Counted from the first letter of the stretch, positions 12,806 to 29,275 are shown. The stretch: DNA of 64,000 nt from Pseudomonas sp. AN-1 (GCF_034057115.1 NZ_CP139195.1:3162001-3226000); one strand, 5' to 3'. Notes: generated by a model from the letters alone, not told the origin. Made by a program: numbers and translations.

Positions 12806-13140
12806 TGCCTGGCGCTCTGCGGCAGGCGAACGACCGAGCTGCGCATGTTTTTTCACCGCCCGTCGCCAGGGACCTCCATCCCCATGTGGATAACCGCACG
12901 GCAAACCCATCGGGAACCTTCGGGAAAAGTCGGTTGGCAACTCGCCTGTGGACAAGATGCCCATCCATCCCCAGCTTTCCCCAAGCTGCCGCACACGCGC
13001 CGCACTTCTTCTCGACAGGCTTCAGTTTTCGTCCAAGCCTTGTGGATAATGGTCTCTGGCTACTTATCCACAGAAACGGGCTTGTACATACATCATTACC
13101 AGAACGATCTTTTAAACACTTTCTTGTCTGTGTTAATTAT
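12797..13140. other. oriC: Chromosomal replication origin oriC (dnaA-rpmH interval)
   Basis: The ~670-bp gap between divergent dnaA and rpmH has consensus DnaA boxes at 12797-12805, 12885-12893, 13041-13049 and 13064-13072, and a one-mismatch box at 12947-12955. The last two face each other and adjoin an AT-rich stretch (13085-13140, with TTTTAAACAC and TTAATTAT) suited to be the unwinding element. Pseudomonas origins have been mapped to this same interval. No gene is visible in it. Confidence 0.88.
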
Positions 13141-13304
13141 CGGCAGGGGAAAACCGTGCGCCATCGCTGATCGAATGAGGACAGGGACGAGGTCCGTCCG
13201 ACCGGGCAGGCGAGAACGGGACGTCAACCGTCGAGGCAGGACTGAGCGGAAGTAAGAGCGACGACGAGGGCTGTGGATGACTGCCATCGAGCGCTGGTTG
13301 GAAA

Positions 13305-13333
13305 TTGACCTGTGCCGAGGCTTTCTCTAGAAT
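13305..13333 (+). promoter_or_regulatory. rpmH promoter (TTGACC-N17-TAGAAT)
   Basis: A near-consensus sigma-70 promoter with 17-bp spacing, 60 bases upstream of rpmH. It should drive rpmH-rnpA-yidD-yidC. Confidence 0.85.
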
Positions 13334-13393
13334 CCCCGGTCTCTTTAACTGGGGCTCCCTGTCGGCGCCCTGCGATTACCAGGTAACTGACCC

Positions 13394-13531
13394 ATGAAAC
13401 GTACTTTTCAGCCCAGCAATCTGAAGCGCGCCCGTACCCACGGTTTCCGTGCGCGTATGGCCACCAAGAACGGTCGTGCAGTCCTGTCGCGTCGCCGCGC
13501 CAAGGGCCGCAAGCGTCTGACCACCGTCTGA
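13394..13531 (+). CDS. rpmH: 50S ribosomal protein L34
   Basis: A 45-residue, very basic protein beginning [19 protein letters not shown] and ending [11 protein letters not shown], unmistakably L34. It is a small protein of the large ribosomal subunit. The usual Pseudomonas protein ends RLTV (44 residues); here one extra Thr is present. It is followed 13 bases later by rnpA, the universal pairing of L34 with the RNase P protein. Confidence 0.98.
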   Translation: MKRTFQPSNLKRARTHGFRARMATKNGRAVLSRRRAKGRKRLTTV

Positions 13532-13544
13532 TTGCCCGGAACGG

Positions 13545-13949
13545 GTGGTGAGTCGGAGTTTCGGCCGGGACAAGCGACTGCTGACGTCCCGACAGTTCGC
13601 GGCAGTCTTCGACTCCCCCACCGGCAAGGCTCCCGGCAAGTCTGTACTGCTCCTGGCCCGTGACAACGGGCTCGATCATCCGCGCCTCGGCCTGGTGATC
13701 GGCAAGAAGAGCGTCAAGCTTGCCGTCGAGCGCAATCGCCTGAAGCGCATCATGCGCGATTCCTTCCGTCTGCATCAGGAGATGCTCGGCGGTCTGGACA
13801 TCGTGGTGGTCGCGCGCAAGGGCCTCGGCGATCTGGACAACCCCGAGCTGCACCAGCAGTTCGCCAAGCTCTGGAAACGCCTGGCGCGCAACCGGCAAAG
13901 CCCGCAAGCTCGCCCCGAACAGCCGCCGACCGACGGATCCCATGCGTAA
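13545..13949 (+). CDS. rnpA: Ribonuclease P protein component
   Basis: A 134-residue RNase P protein that helps the catalytic RNA cut 5' leaders from pre-tRNAs. The conserved RNR motif is present ([21 protein letters not shown], residues ~50-70). A GTG start at 13545 gives the expected N-terminus [16 protein letters not shown]. The C-terminus is Gln/Pro-rich and overlaps the yidD start by eight bases, suggesting coupling. Confidence 0.97.
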   Translation: MVSRSFGRDKRLLTSRQFAAVFDSPTGKAPGKSVLLLARDNGLDHPRLGLVIGKKSVKLAVERNRLKRIMRDSFRLHQEMLGGLDIVVVARKGLGDLDNPELHQQFAKLWKRLARNRQSPQARPEQPPTDGSHA

Positions 13950-14187
13950 ACTGGCCCTCGCCCTGATCCAGTTCTATCGCTATGCCATCAGTCCGCTGAT
14001 GGCCAGCCGCTGTCGCTTCTATCCCAGCTGTTCCTGTTATGCCCACGAAGCCATCAGCACGCATGGCCTCGCTCGCGGTGGCTGGCTGACCCTGCGTCGG
14101 CTGTCCCGCTGCCACCCCTGGCATGCCGGTGGTTACGACCCGGTGCCACAGTCCCGCACGTCCCGACCCTCATCGATGGCCGAATAA
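13942..14187 (+). CDS. yidD: Membrane protein insertion efficiency factor YidD
   Basis: An 81-residue YidD. The family core is obvious: [27 protein letters not shown], then [24 protein letters not shown], with three conserved cysteines. It is a small, peripherally membrane-associated protein believed to help YidC-dependent insertion. It overlaps rnpA by 8 bases and is followed by yidC 4 bases later, the standard arrangement. Confidence 0.96.
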   Translation: MRKLALALIQFYRYAISPLMASRCRFYPSCSCYAHEAISTHGLARGGWLTLRRLSRCHPWHAGGYDPVPQSRTSRPSSMAE

Positions 14188-14191
14188 AACC

Positions 14192-15847
14192 ATGGACATT
14201 CAACGCTCGATACTGATCGTCGCTCTGGCAATCGTGTCTTACATCATGGTCCTCAAGTGGAACGAGGACTACGGTCAGCCGCAGCTGCCAGCCGTGGCCG
14301 CCGCTCCGGCGCAGACCGCCGTCGGCGTACCGACTGCCGCCACCCAGGCCGACGTGCCGGTAGCCGGCGAGCAGGGCAATGCTCCGGCGAACGTTGCCGC
14401 GGCAGCGAGCACGCCGCTGATCCAGGTGCAGACCGACGTGCTCAAGCTGGCCATCGACCCGCAGGGCGGCGACGTGGTGCAGCTGGCCCTGCCGCAGTAT
14501 CCGCGCAGCCTGCAGAATCGCGACGTGCCCTTCGCCCTGTTCGACAACGGCACCGAGCGCACCTACGTCGCGCAGAGCGGCCTGACCGGCGCCAACGGCC
14601 CGGACGCCCGCGCCAGCGGCCGCCCGCTGTACAGCAGCGAGAAGAACGCCTACCAACTGGTCGACGGCCAGGACGAGCTGGTGGTCGAGCTGAAATTCAG
14701 CGAGGCCGGCGTCAACTACGTCAAGCGCTTCGCCTTCAAGCGCGGCCAGTACGACTTCACCGTCAGCCACCGCATCGACAACCAGAGCGGCGCGCCGTGG
14801 AGCGGCAACCTGTTCGCCCAGCTCAAGCGCGACGCCAGCGCCGACCCGTCGGCGACCAGCGGCGCCAGCATGGCCACCTACCTCGGCGCCGCCCTGTGGA
14901 CCCAGGACGAGCCGTACAAGAAGGTCGCCATGAAGGACATGGACGACAAGAACCTGCGCGAGACCGTGCAGGGCGGCTGGGTCGCCTGGCTGCAGCACTA
15001 CTTCGTCACCGCCTGGGTGCCGAGCAAGGACGACAGCAACGTGGTGGCCACCCGCAAGGACGGCCAGGGCAACTACATCATCGGTTTCACCGGCCCGGCG
15101 CTCAACGTGCCGGCCGGCGCCAGCGCCGAGACCAGCGCCACCCTGTACGCCGGTCCGAAGATCCAGGACAAGCTGGAGGAACTGTCGCCGGGGCTGGAGC
15201 TGACCGTCGACTACGGCTTCCTGTGGTTCATCGCCCAGCCGATCTTCTGGCTGCTGCAACATATCCACAGCCTGCTGGGCAACTGGGGCTGGTCGATCAT
15301 CGTCCTCACCGTGCTGATCAAGCTGGCGTTCTTCCCGCTGTCGGCGGCCAGCTACAGGTCCATGGCGCGCATGCGCGCGGTGGCCCCGAAGCTGCAGGCG
15401 CTCAAGGAACAGTTCGGCGACGATCGCCAGAAGATGTCCCAGGCGATGATGGAGTTGTACAAGAAGGAGAAGATCAATCCGCTGGGCGGCTGCCTGCCGA
15501 TCCTGGTGCAGATGCCGGTGTTCCTCGCCCTCTACTGGACCCTGCTGGAAAGCGTCGAGATGCGCCAGGCGCCGTGGCTGGGCTGGATCGTCGACCTGTC
15601 GATCAAGGATCCGTTCTTCATCCTGCCGATCATCATGGGCATCAGCATGTTCGTGCAGACCAGCCTGAACCCGACCCCGCCGGACCCCATGCAGGCCAAG
15701 GTGATGAAGCTGATGCCGATCATCTTCACCTTCTTCTTCCTGTGGTTCCCGGCCGGTCTGGTGCTGTACTGGGTGGTCAACAACGTCCTGTCCATCGCCC
15801 AGCAGTGGTACATTACCCGGCAGATCGAAGGGGCCGCCAAGGCCTGA
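14192..15847 (+). CDS. yidC: Membrane protein insertase YidC
   Basis: A 551-residue YidC/Oxa1 insertase of the inner membrane, working alone or with Sec[26 protein letters not shown] is the first transmembrane segment. A large periplasmic beta-sandwich (residues ~50-330) follows, then five C-terminal membrane segments beginning [17 protein letters not shown]. The conserved Arg of the hydrophilic groove is probably in the YRSMARMR loop. ATG 14192 was chosen over an upstream start because it begins TM1. Confidence 0.98.
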   Translation: MDIQRSILIVALAIVSYIMVLKWNEDYGQPQLPAVAAAPAQTAVGVPTAATQADVPVAGEQGNAPANVAAAASTPLIQVQTDVLKLAIDPQGGDVVQLALPQYPRSLQNRDVPFALFDNGTERTYVAQSGLTGANGPDARASGRPLYSSEKNAYQLVDGQDELVVELKFSEAGVNYVKRFAFKRGQYDFTVSHRIDNQSGAPWSGNLFAQLKRDASADPSATSGASMATYLGAALWTQDEPYKKVAMKDMDDKNLRETVQGGWVAWLQHYFVTAWVPSKDDSNVVATRKDGQGNYIIGFTGPALNVPAGASAETSATLYAGPKIQDKLEELSPGLELTVDYGFLWFIAQPIFWLLQHIHSLLGNWGWSIIVLTVLIKLAFFPLSAASYRSMARMRAVAPKLQALKEQFGDDRQKMSQAMMELYKKEKINPLGGCLPILVQMPVFLALYWTLLESVEMRQAPWLGWIVDLSIKDPFFILPIIMGISMFVQTSLNPTPPDPMQAKVMKLMPIIFTFFFLWFPAGLVLYWVVNNVLSIAQQWYITRQIEGAAKA

Positions 15848-15863
15848 ATCAGCCGCTGACTGC

Positions 15864-15893
15864 AGACGCCCCCTCGTGGGGCGTCTTGCTTTC
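15864..15893 (+). terminator. Terminator-like hairpin after yidC
   Basis: AGACGCCCC / GGGGCGTCT, a 9-bp perfect stem with a 5-base loop, followed by a weak T-rich stretch (TGCTTTCC). It separates yidC from mnmE. Confidence 0.65.
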
Positions 15894-15911
15894 CACCCTC
15901 CGGAGGCCGCC

Positions 15912-17279
15912 ATGCAATCCGTCCGTGACACCATCGCCGCCGTCGCCACCGCCCAGGGGCGCGGCGGCGTGGGCATCGTCCGCGTCTCCGGCCCGTGCGC
16001 CCGGCCGATCGCCATCAGCTTGAGCGGCCGCGAGCCCGAGCCGCGGCATGCCTACTACAGCGAGTTCTTTGCCGACGATGGCGAGGTGATCGACCAGGGC
16101 CTGCTGCTGTACTTCCGCGGGCCGAATTCGTTCACCGGCGAGGACGTCCTCGAGCTGCAGGGCCACGGCGGCCCGGTGGTGCTCGACATGCTGCTGCGCC
16201 GCTGCCTGGAGCTCGGCGCGCGCCTGGCCCGCCCCGGCGAGTTCAGCGAGCGCGCCTTCCTCAACGACAAGCTCGATCTCGCCCAGGCCGAGGCGATCGC
16301 CGACCTGATCGAGGCGAGCAGCGAGCAGGCGGCACGCAACGCGGTGCGCTCGCTGCAGGGCGAGTTTTCGCGCAAGGTGCAGCGCCTGGCCGACCGGCTG
16401 ATCGAGCTGCGCATGTACGTCGAAGCGGCCATCGACTTCCCCGAGGAGGAGATCGATTTTCTCGCCGACGGCCACGTGCTCGGCCAGCTCGACGGCGTAC
16501 GCAGCGAGCTGCTGGCGGTGCAGCGCGAGGCGGGGCAGGGTGCGCTGCTGCGCGACGGCATGACCGTGGTGATCGCCGGGCGGCCGAACGCCGGCAAGTC
16601 CAGCCTGCTCAACGCCCTGGCCGGCCGCGAGGCGGCGATCGTCACCGACATCGCCGGCACCACCCGCGACGTGCTGCGCGAACATATCCACATCGACGGC
16701 ATGCCGCTGCACGTGGTCGACACCGCCGGTCTGCGCGATACCGAGGACCAGGTGGAGCGGATCGGCGTCGAACGTGCGCTCAAGGCCATCGGCGAGGCCG
16801 ACCGCGTGCTGCTGGTGGTCGACGCTACGGCGCCGGAAGCCGCCGATCCGTTCGCCCTGTGGCCGGAATTCCTCGACCGGCGCCCCGATCCGGCGCGGGT
16901 CACCCTGATCCGCAACAAGGCCGATCTGTCCGGCGAGGCAGTACGCCTGGACACCTGCAGCGACGGCCACGTGACGATCAGCCTGTCGGCGCGCAGCAGC
17001 GCCGGTCTCGAGCTGCTGCGCGAGCACCTGAAGACCTGCATGGGCTACGAGCAGACCACCGAGAGCAGCTTCAGCGCGCGCCGGCGCCACCTCGACGCCC
17101 TGCGCCAGGCCAATGCCTGCCTCGAGCACGGCCGCCAGCAGCTGACCCTGCTCGGCGCCGGCGAGCTGCTCGCCGAGGACCTGCGCATGGCCCACCAGGC
17201 GCTCGGCGAGATCACCGGCGCCTTCACCCCCGACGACCTGCTCGGGCGGATCTTCTCCAGCTTCTGCATCGGCAAGTAG
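15912..17279 (+). CDS. mnmE: tRNA modification GTPase MnmE
   Basis: A 455-residue GTPase (TrmE) that with MnmG installs the 5-carboxymethylaminomethyl group on wobble uridine 34. The N-terminal folate-binding domain begins [22 protein letters not shown]. The inserted G domain has G1 GRPNAGKSS at 223-231, G2/G3 GTTRD and DTAGLRDT, and G4 NKAD. The C-terminal CIGK carries the invariant Cys. The start ATG follows GGAGG. MnmG is encoded 550 bases downstream, in the same direction but behind its own promoter. Confidence 0.98.
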   Translation: MQSVRDTIAAVATAQGRGGVGIVRVSGPCARPIAISLSGREPEPRHAYYSEFFADDGEVIDQGLLLYFRGPNSFTGEDVLELQGHGGPVVLDMLLRRCLELGARLARPGEFSERAFLNDKLDLAQAEAIADLIEASSEQAARNAVRSLQGEFSRKVQRLADRLIELRMYVEAAIDFPEEEIDFLADGHVLGQLDGVRSELLAVQREAGQGALLRDGMTVVIAGRPNAGKSSLLNALAGREAAIVTDIAGTTRDVLREHIHIDGMPLHVVDTAGLRDTEDQVERIGVERALKAIGEADRVLLVVDATAPEAADPFALWPEFLDRRPDPARVTLIRNKADLSGEAVRLDTCSDGHVTISLSARSSAGLELLREHLKTCMGYEQTTESSFSARRRHLDALRQANACLEHGRQQLTLLGAGELLAEDLRMAHQALGEITGAFTPDDLLGRIFSSFCIGK

Positions 17280-17289
17280 CCCCTCTCCC

Positions 17290-17317
17290 GGCCAGCCGAC
17301 CTCGGTGTCGGCTGGCC
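17290..17317 (+). terminator. Hairpin behind mnmE
   Basis: GGCCAGCCGAC / GTCGGCTGGCC, an 11-bp perfect stem with a 6-base loop starting 10 bases past the mnmE stop. It has no T-run, so it may act as a processing or stabilising hairpin rather than an intrinsic terminator. Confidence 0.55.
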
Positions 17318-17410
17318 GTCACTCCCTGCGTTCCTGCGCCAGGACCGGTTTTTCCGCCGGCCCTGCGCCGTCCCGTGTCCGCTCGTCGGGTCGCGTGCTC
17401 AGACAGGACC

Positions 17411-17750
17411 TTGTCCACACAAGAATCCGTGCGGATAAGCCCTGTGGACAACTACAGTTCTGCTCTTTCGATAAGGTCATCGGATCCATGTGGATAACTG
17501 CCCCTGTGGATAACAGACTTGTCCACACACAGCCCCAAGCGGGTTATGCAGAGACCTCCCGATGACCTGTGTACAATCTTATTCAGTGAACAAGTCATTG
17601 AAATACAAGGAGTAAACGGATCTATCCACAGATTCTGTGCACACCTATAACAAGCTCTAAAACAGTCTTTCTAAAAATCCGTTCTCTCTATTTTTTGTTG
17701 ATCACCCGGCTTGGTCCGGCCCACACCGGCTGGCTACTTTTTGTCCACAC
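17411..17750. promoter_or_regulatory. mnmE-mnmG intergenic DnaA-box cluster with AT-rich segment
   Basis: This ~550-bp gap holds no gene. It has consensus boxes at 17489-17497 and 17505-17513, one-mismatch boxes at 17411-17419, 17443-17451, 17519-17527, 17622-17630 and 17742-17750, and a strongly AT-rich run at 17640-17705 that stands out from the surroundings. The layout (boxes beside an AT-rich element, next to mnmG/gidA) resembles an enterobacterial-type gidA-side origin. A TATACT (17778-17783) is a plausible mnmG -10. Confidence 0.65.
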
Positions 17751-17827
17751 TGCTTCATTCACCCCGGAGAAGCCTCTATACTGCGCGGCTTCCCGAATTC
17801 CCTTCCCGAACAGGCACGAGGTGCGTG

Positions 17828-19719
<1,892 letters not shown>

Positions 19720-19720
<1 letters not shown>

Positions 19721-20367
19721 TGTCCGCCGTCACTGCCGCCCACGCCGCCGAACTGCTCCGCGGCGCCGCCGAACTCGGCGTCGAGCTCACCGCCAGCCAG
19801 CAGGAACAGCTGCTGGCCTACCTGGCCCTGCTGATCAAGTGGAACCAGGCCTACAACCTGACCGCGGTGCGCAACCCGGACGAGATGGTCTCGCGCCACC
19901 TGCTCGACAGCCTGAGCATCGTGCCGTTCGTGCGCGAGGCTGGGGATGACTGGCTGGACGTCGGCAGCGGCGGCGGCATGCCCGGCATCCCGCTGGCCAT
20001 CCTGTTCCCCGAGCGGCGCTTCACCACCCTGGACTCCAACGGCAAGAAGACCCGCTTCCAGACCCAGGTGAAACTCGAGCTGAGGCTGGCCAACCTGGAA
20101 GTTGTCCACAGCCGTGTGGAAAACTTCCGCCCGGTGCAACCCTTCGCCGGCATCGTCTCGCGGGCGTTCAGCTCGCTGGCCGACTTCGCCCACTGGACCC
20201 GCCACCTGGGCGACGCCGACACCCGCTGGCTGGCGATGAAGGGCCAGTACCCGCACGAGGAACTCGCCGCGCTGCCGGCGGATTTCCGCGTCGAAGCCGA
20301 ACAGGTGCTGCAGGTGCCCGGTTGCCAGGGCCAGCGCCATCTGCTGATACTGCGCCGCTGCGCCTGA
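19720..20367 (+). CDS. rsmG: 16S rRNA (guanine527-N7)-methyltransferase
   Basis: A 215-residue SAM-dependent methyltransferase (GidB) for m7G527 of 16S rRNA. The Rossmann SAM motif [21 protein letters not shown] is near residue 75, with [13 protein letters not shown] and [10 protein letters not shown] further on. Loss of this enzyme gives low-level streptomycin resistance in other bacteria. It starts on the last base of the mnmG stop and ends just before parA, as in the usual gidA-gidB-parA-parB order. Confidence 0.97.
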
Positions 20368-20384
20368 GGAGAGAGATGCCGAGC

Positions 20385-21176
20385 ATGGCCAAAGTATTCG
20401 CGATCGCCAACCAGAAGGGCGGGGTGGGCAAGACCACCAGCTGCGTCAACCTCGCCGCCTCGCTGGCGACGCTGCAGCGCCGCGTGCTGCTGATCGACCT
20501 CGATCCGCAGGGCAACGCCACCAGCGGCAGCGGTGTGGACAAGCTCGCCCTCGAGCATTCGGTGTACGACGTGCTGGTCGGCAACTGCGACCTCGCCGCG
20601 GCCATGCAGGCCTCCGAGCACGGCCGCTACCAGCTGCTGCCGGCCAACCGCGACCTCACTGCCGCCGAGGTCGGCCTGCTCGAGCTGCCGAACAAGGAAC
20701 AGCGCCTGCGCCAGGCGCTGGCGCCGATCCGCGACAGCTACGACTTCATCCTGATCGACTGCCCGCCGGCGCTGTCGATGCTGACCGTCAACGCGCTGGT
20801 CGCCGCCGACGGGGTGATCATCCCCATGCAGTGCGAGTACTACGCGCTGGAAGGCCTCTCCGACCTGGTCAACAGCATCCAGCGCATCGGTTCGCTGCTC
20901 AATCCGAACCTGAAGATCGAGGGCATCCTGCGCACCATGTACGACGCTCGTGTCGGCCTGACCAACGACGTCACCGCGCAGCTGCGCCAGCACTTCGGCG
21001 ACACCCTCTACGAGACCACCATTCCGCGCAACGTGCGCCTGGCCGAGGCGCCCAGCCACGGCATGCCGGCGCTGGTCTACGACAAGGCCTCGCGCGGCGC
21101 CAAGGCCTACCTGGAACTGGCGAAGGAAGTGCTCGTCCGCCAGCGCCGCGGCCAGCGCGCCACCACCATCGCTTGA
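20385..21176 (+). CDS. parA: Chromosome partitioning ATPase ParA (Soj)
   Basis: A 263-residue Walker-type ATPase. The deviant Walker A KGGVGKTT is at 11-18, and DLDPQGNATSGSG and IDCPPALSMLTVNAL follow. ATP-bound dimers coat the nucleoid and are released by ParB bound at parS, moving origins apart. The ATG at 20385 gives the conserved N-terminus MAKVFAIANQ; an in-frame ATG at 20376 is possible because GAGGAGAG sits only a few bases before it. It is followed 10 bases later by parB. Confidence 0.97.
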   Translation: MAKVFAIANQKGGVGKTTSCVNLAASLATLQRRVLLIDLDPQGNATSGSGVDKLALEHSVYDVLVGNCDLAAAMQASEHGRYQLLPANRDLTAAEVGLLELPNKEQRLRQALAPIRDSYDFILIDCPPALSMLTVNALVAADGVIIPMQCEYYALEGLSDLVNSIQRIGSLLNPNLKIEGILRTMYDARVGLTNDVTAQLRQHFGDTLYETTIPRNVRLAEAPSHGMPALVYDKASRGAKAYLELAKEVLVRQRRGQRATTIA

Positions 21177-21186
21177 GGAATTGCAC

Positions 21187-22056
21187 ATGGCTGTGAAGAA
21201 ACGCGGTCTGGGCCGCGGTCTGGATGCCCTGCTCGGCGGCGCCACCGTCACCGCCCTGCAGGAGCAGGCGGCCAAGCTGCCGCGCGAGGAGCTGCAGCAC
21301 CTGCCGCTGGACCTGCTGCAGCGCGGCAAGTACCAGCCGCGTCGCGACATGGATCCGCAGGCGCTCGAGGAGCTGGCCCAGTCGATCCGCCGACAGGGCC
21401 TGATGCAGCCGGTGGTGGTGCGGCCGCTCGACGGCGAGCGCTACGAGATCATCGCCGGCGAGCGGCGCTGGCGCGCCAGCCAGCTGGCCGGCCTGGAGCG
21501 CATCCCGGCGCTGGTGCGCGAGGTCAGCGACGAGGCGGCGATCGCCATGGCGCTGATCGAGAACATCCAGCGCGAGGACCTCAACCCGATCGAGGAGGCC
21601 ATGGCCCTGCAGCGCCTGCAGCAGGAGTTCCAGCTCACCCAGCAGCAGGTCGCCGAGGCGGTCGGCAAGTCGCGGGTCACCATCGCCAACCTGCTGCGCC
21701 TGATCGCCCTGCCGGAGGAGGTGAAGACCCTGCTCGCCCACGGCGATCTGGAGATGGGCCATGCCCGCGCCCTGCTCGGTCTGCCGGCGTCCCGTCAGGC
21801 GGAAGGAGCGCGGCACGTTGTCGCACGTGGCCTGACCGTGCGGCAGACCGAGGCCCTGGTGCGCCAGTGGCTGAGCGGCAAGGCGGAGGTGGAGCCGGCC
21901 AAGGCCGATCCGGACATCGCCCGCCTCGAACAGCGCCTTGCCGAGCGGCTCGGCGCGGTGGTGCAGATCCGTCACGGCGACAAGGGCAAGGGCCAGCTGG
22001 TGATCCGCTACGGCTCGCTGGACGAGCTGCAGGGCGTGCTGGCGCATATCCGCTGA
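21187..22056 (+). CDS. parB: Chromosome partitioning protein ParB (Spo0J)
   Basis: A 289-residue CTPase and DNA-binding protein. The N-terminal ParA-interacting peptide KKRGLGRGLDALLG is followed by the ParB/Srx catalytic box GERRWRASQLAG, the ENIQREDLNPIEEA segment, a helix-turn-helix (TQQQVAEAVGKSRVTIANLLRLI) and a C-terminal dimerisation domain. It binds the parS sites near gyrB-recF seen in this window. The ATG at 21187 follows GAGGA. Confidence 0.97.
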   Translation: MAVKKRGLGRGLDALLGGATVTALQEQAAKLPREELQHLPLDLLQRGKYQPRRDMDPQALEELAQSIRRQGLMQPVVVRPLDGERYEIIAGERRWRASQLAGLERIPALVREVSDEAAIAMALIENIQREDLNPIEEAMALQRLQQEFQLTQQQVAEAVGKSRVTIANLLRLIALPEEVKTLLAHGDLEMGHARALLGLPASRQAEGARHVVARGLTVRQTEALVRQWLSGKAEVEPAKADPDIARLEQRLAERLGAVVQIRHGDKGKGQLVIRYGSLDELQGVLAHIR

Positions 22057-22100
22057 AAGTAGCAGTGCGTAGCGAATGGTCTTAATTCACTACCCGGCAG

Positions 22101-22129
22101 TTGAACGGGGCAGATTCCCCCCCTATACT
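22101..22129 (+). promoter_or_regulatory. atp operon promoter (TTGAAC-N17-TATACT)
   Basis: A good sigma-70 promoter with exact 17-bp spacing, about 70 bases before atpI, in the parB-atpI gap. It is the likely main promoter of the nine-gene ATP synthase operon. Confidence 0.82.
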
Positions 22130-22200
22130 CCCGGCGCAATTTTTGCCGGCACAGGGTCTGCAGTGCAGACAGTCCAGCAACACGGAAGCGGGGCCATGCG

Positions 22201-22599
22201 GTGAACTTTCGCAACAAAACCCCCCTGCACCGCCTCGCGGTGTTTCCGCTGCTGCTGACCCAGCTGGCGGTGGCCCTGGTGGCTGCCGCGGTGGGAGGAC
22301 TGTGGAAGGGACCGGTCGCCGGATACTCCACGCTGCTTGGCGGCATGATCGCGTTTCTGCCGAACCTGTACTTCACGTACAAGGCCTTCCGCTACTTCGG
22401 AGCGCGTTCGGTGAAGGCCATCGTCCAGTCCTTCTGGTCGGGCGAGATGGGCAAACTGTTTCTGACGGCAGCGTTGTTTGCGCTGGTGTTTGCAGGAGTG
22501 GAGCGGTTGAACGTGGCGGCGCTGTTTGCCGGCTACGCTCTGGTGCTGGGCACCTCCGCGTGTGCGCTCCTGCTGGTGAAGGGCTTTCCGAAGCATTAG
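22201..22599 (+). CDS. atpI: ATP synthase assembly protein AtpI
   Basis: A 132-residue inner-membrane protein with four hydrophobic segments (FPLLLTQLAVALVAAAV; STLLGGMIAFLPNLYF; LFLTAALFALVFAGV; ALFAGYALVLGTSACALLLV). AtpI is the first gene of most F-type ATP synthase operons and helps c-ring assembly; it is not part of the finished enzyme. A GTG start is used because the upstream ATG is out of frame and stops at once. Confidence 0.9.
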   Translation: MNFRNKTPLHRLAVFPLLLTQLAVALVAAAVGGLWKGPVAGYSTLLGGMIAFLPNLYFTYKAFRYFGARSVKAIVQSFWSGEMGKLFLTAALFALVFAGVERLNVAALFAGYALVLGTSACALLLVKGFPKH

Positions 22600-23433
<834 letters not shown>

Positions 23434-23479
23434 ACAGTGGACCAACCCTCGCTTTAACCAACGAAACCTTAACCTTTAG

Positions 23480-23725
<246 letters not shown>

Positions 23726-23747
23726 GTTCAGGCATCCGCGGATCATT

Positions 23748-23776
23748 GGCCGGACCGCGCCGTGCGCGGTCCGGCC
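23748..23776 (+). other. Strong intercistronic hairpin between atpE and atpF
   Basis: A 13-bp perfect GC-rich stem (GGCCGGACCGCGC and its complement) with a CGT loop, 22 bases after the atpE stop, and with no T-run. It probably stabilises or processes the mRNA and could support the high expression that subunit c needs (8-15 copies per enzyme). Confidence 0.7.
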
Positions 23777-23827
23777 TGCCGATGCTCTGACTACCCGGAC
23801 CCACGAGATAGCACGAGGTAAATCGCT

Positions 23828-24298
23828 GTGAACATTAACTTGACGCTGTTCGGTCAAACGATTGCCTTCGCTATTTTCGTCTGGTTCACCATGAAGTTTG
23901 TGTGGCCGCCGATCACCGCCGCCATGCAAGCCCGCCAGAAGAAAATTGCCGAAGGTCTGGATGCCGCCGGCCGTGCCCAGCGCGACCTGCAACTGGCCCA
24001 GGAAAAAGCTGCCCAGACGCTCCGTGAAACCAAGGAGCAGGCTGCCGAGATTCTCGACAAGGCGAACAAGACCGCCAACGCGATCGTCGAGGAAGCCAAG
24101 CAGCAGGCCCGTGGCGAAGGCGAGCGTCTGCTTGCCAGTGCCAAGGCCGAAATCGAGGTTGAAGTGAATCGCGCCAAGGATCAGCTGCGCGCCCAGGTTG
24201 CGGCCCTCGCCGTCGCCGGTGCCGAGAAGATCCTGGAGTCCTCCGTGGACACCAAGGCACACAACGATCTGGTCGCAAAACTGGCCTCCCAACTCTAA
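23828..24298 (+). CDS. atpF: F0F1 ATP synthase subunit b
   Basis: A 156-residue peripheral-stalk subunit: one N-terminal membrane helix ([25 protein letters not shown]) followed by a long charged Ala-rich helix that dimerises as a right-handed coiled coil and ends in the delta-binding tail. Length is normal. It follows the atpE hairpin and precedes atpH by 12 bases. Confidence 0.98.
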   Translation: MNINLTLFGQTIAFAIFVWFTMKFVWPPITAAMQARQKKIAEGLDAAGRAQRDLQLAQEKAAQTLRETKEQAAEILDKANKTANAIVEEAKQQARGEGERLLASAKAEIEVEVNRAKDQLRAQVAALAVAGAEKILESSVDTKAHNDLVAKLASQL

Positions 24299-24310
24299 GC
24301 GAGGCGAGCG

Positions 24311-24847
24311 ATGGCAACTATCAATACGCTTGCTCGGCCTTATGCGAAAGCCGCCTTCGAGTTCGCTTCCGCAGCCAAACAAAGCGATGCCTGGTCGAAC
24401 ATGCTGGCGCTGAGCGCGGCCTTCGTGGAGTCCCCCGAAGTCATCGCCCAGCTGCGCAATCCGGCCCTGACCCGCGACCGCAAGGCCGAGGTTCTGGTTC
24501 AGCTGTGCGCTGAACGCATCGACGAGTCGTTCCGCAACTTCGTGGTGGCGCTGGGCGAAAACGATCGCCTGGAACTGCTGCCGACCGTGCGCGACCAGTT
24601 CGAGATGCTGAAGGCGGAAGCCGAGCGTTCGATCGACGTCGAGGTCGAGACGGCTCACGAACTGAGCGCCGAACAACTCCAAACTCTGGCTGCCGCCTTG
24701 TCGAAGCGGCTAGATCGCACCGTCCAGCCTACCCCGGTCGTCAATCCCGCCCTTATCGGCGGTTTGATCATTCGTGCGGGTGACCTGGTTATCGACGGTT
24801 CGGTCCGCGGCAAACTGAACCAGTTGGCCGAAGCGTTGAAATCCTGA
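24311..24847 (+). CDS. atpH: F0F1 ATP synthase subunit delta
   Basis: A 178-residue delta subunit (OSCP homologue) that joins the b stalk to the alpha-beta hexamer. The N-terminal helical domain begins NTLARPYAKAAFEFA and the C-terminal signature is VNPALIGGLIIRAGDLVIDGSVRGKLNQL. Length and position between atpF and atpA are standard. Confidence 0.98.
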   Translation: MATINTLARPYAKAAFEFASAAKQSDAWSNMLALSAAFVESPEVIAQLRNPALTRDRKAEVLVQLCAERIDESFRNFVVALGENDRLELLPTVRDQFEMLKAEAERSIDVEVETAHELSAEQLQTLAAALSKRLDRTVQPTPVVNPALIGGLIIRAGDLVIDGSVRGKLNQLAEALKS

Positions 24848-24862
24848 TTTGAGGGGCATGGC

Positions 24863-26407
<1,545 letters not shown>

Positions 26408-26413
26408 GCCGCA

Positions 26414-26435
26414 GCGGGAGCCGCAAGGCTCCCGC
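26414..26435 (+). other. Intercistronic hairpin between atpA and atpG
   Basis: GCGGGAGCC / GGCTCCCGC with a GCAA tetraloop, starting 7 bases after the atpA stop. No T-run, so a stabilising or processing element is more likely than a terminator. Confidence 0.6.
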
Positions 26436-26457
26436 CTGCTAACCCGAAAGGTGTCAA

Positions 26458-28733
<2,276 letters not shown>

Positions 28734-28738
28734 CTGGC

Positions 28739-28754
28739 GCGCCCTGACGGGCGC
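28739..28754 (+). other. Small hairpin between atpD and atpC
   Basis: GCGCCC / GGGCGC with a TGAC loop, beginning five bases after the atpD stop: a third hairpin at an atp gene boundary. Confidence 0.45.
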
Positions 28755-28807
28755 TCGACCAGGCGGCGGCTGCCCCGGTAGCCCCGCCTGCTTACCGAGG
28801 CATGAAT

Positions 28808-29242
28808 ATGGCTATGACAGTCCACTGCGACATCGTCAGCGCGGAAGAAGAGCTGTTCTCGGGGCTGGTGGAAATGGTCGTCGCCCATGGTCACATGGGC
28901 GATGTGGGTATTCTGCCGGGCCACGCCCCGCTGCTGACCGATCTCAAGCCGGGTCCGGTGCGCGTGATCAAGCAGGGTGGCGCGCAGGAGGTGTACTACA
29001 TCTCCGGCGGTTTCCTCGAAGTGCAGCCGAGCATGGTGAAGGTCCTGGCCGACACCGCGATCCGCGCTGCCGACCTCGACGAGGCTGCGGCTCTCGAAGC
29101 CCAGAAGGCTGCCGAGAAGGCGCTCAGCGAGAAGGGTGCCGAGTTCGACTACTCGACCGCTTCCGCACGTCTGGCCGAGGCTGCTGCGCAGCTGCGGACC
29201 ATTCAGGAACTGCGCAAGAAGTTCGGTGGCCCGATGCACTGA
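28808..29242 (+). CDS. atpC: F0F1 ATP synthase subunit epsilon
   Basis: A 144-residue epsilon subunit: N-terminal beta-sandwich ([40 protein letters not shown]) and C-terminal helical hairpin that can inhibit ATP hydrolysis. ATG 28808 was chosen over ATG 28802 because GAGG lies seven bases before it and only one before the other. It is the last gene of the operon, 33 bases before a strong terminator. Confidence 0.97.
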   Translation: MAMTVHCDIVSAEEELFSGLVEMVVAHGHMGDVGILPGHAPLLTDLKPGPVRVIKQGGAQEVYYISGGFLEVQPSMVKVLADTAIRAADLDEAAALEAQKAAEKALSEKGAEFDYSTASARLAEAAAQLRTIQELRKKFGGPMH

Positions 29243-29275
29243 TCCGCATTGCGGCCCAGTCGTCCGGTTCACCAG

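Noticed and set aside
13261-13280. Fifth consensus DnaA box near rpmH (CTGTGGATGA)
   Set aside because: TGTGGATGA differs from the consensus in the critical TTAT end and lies in the rpmH promoter region.
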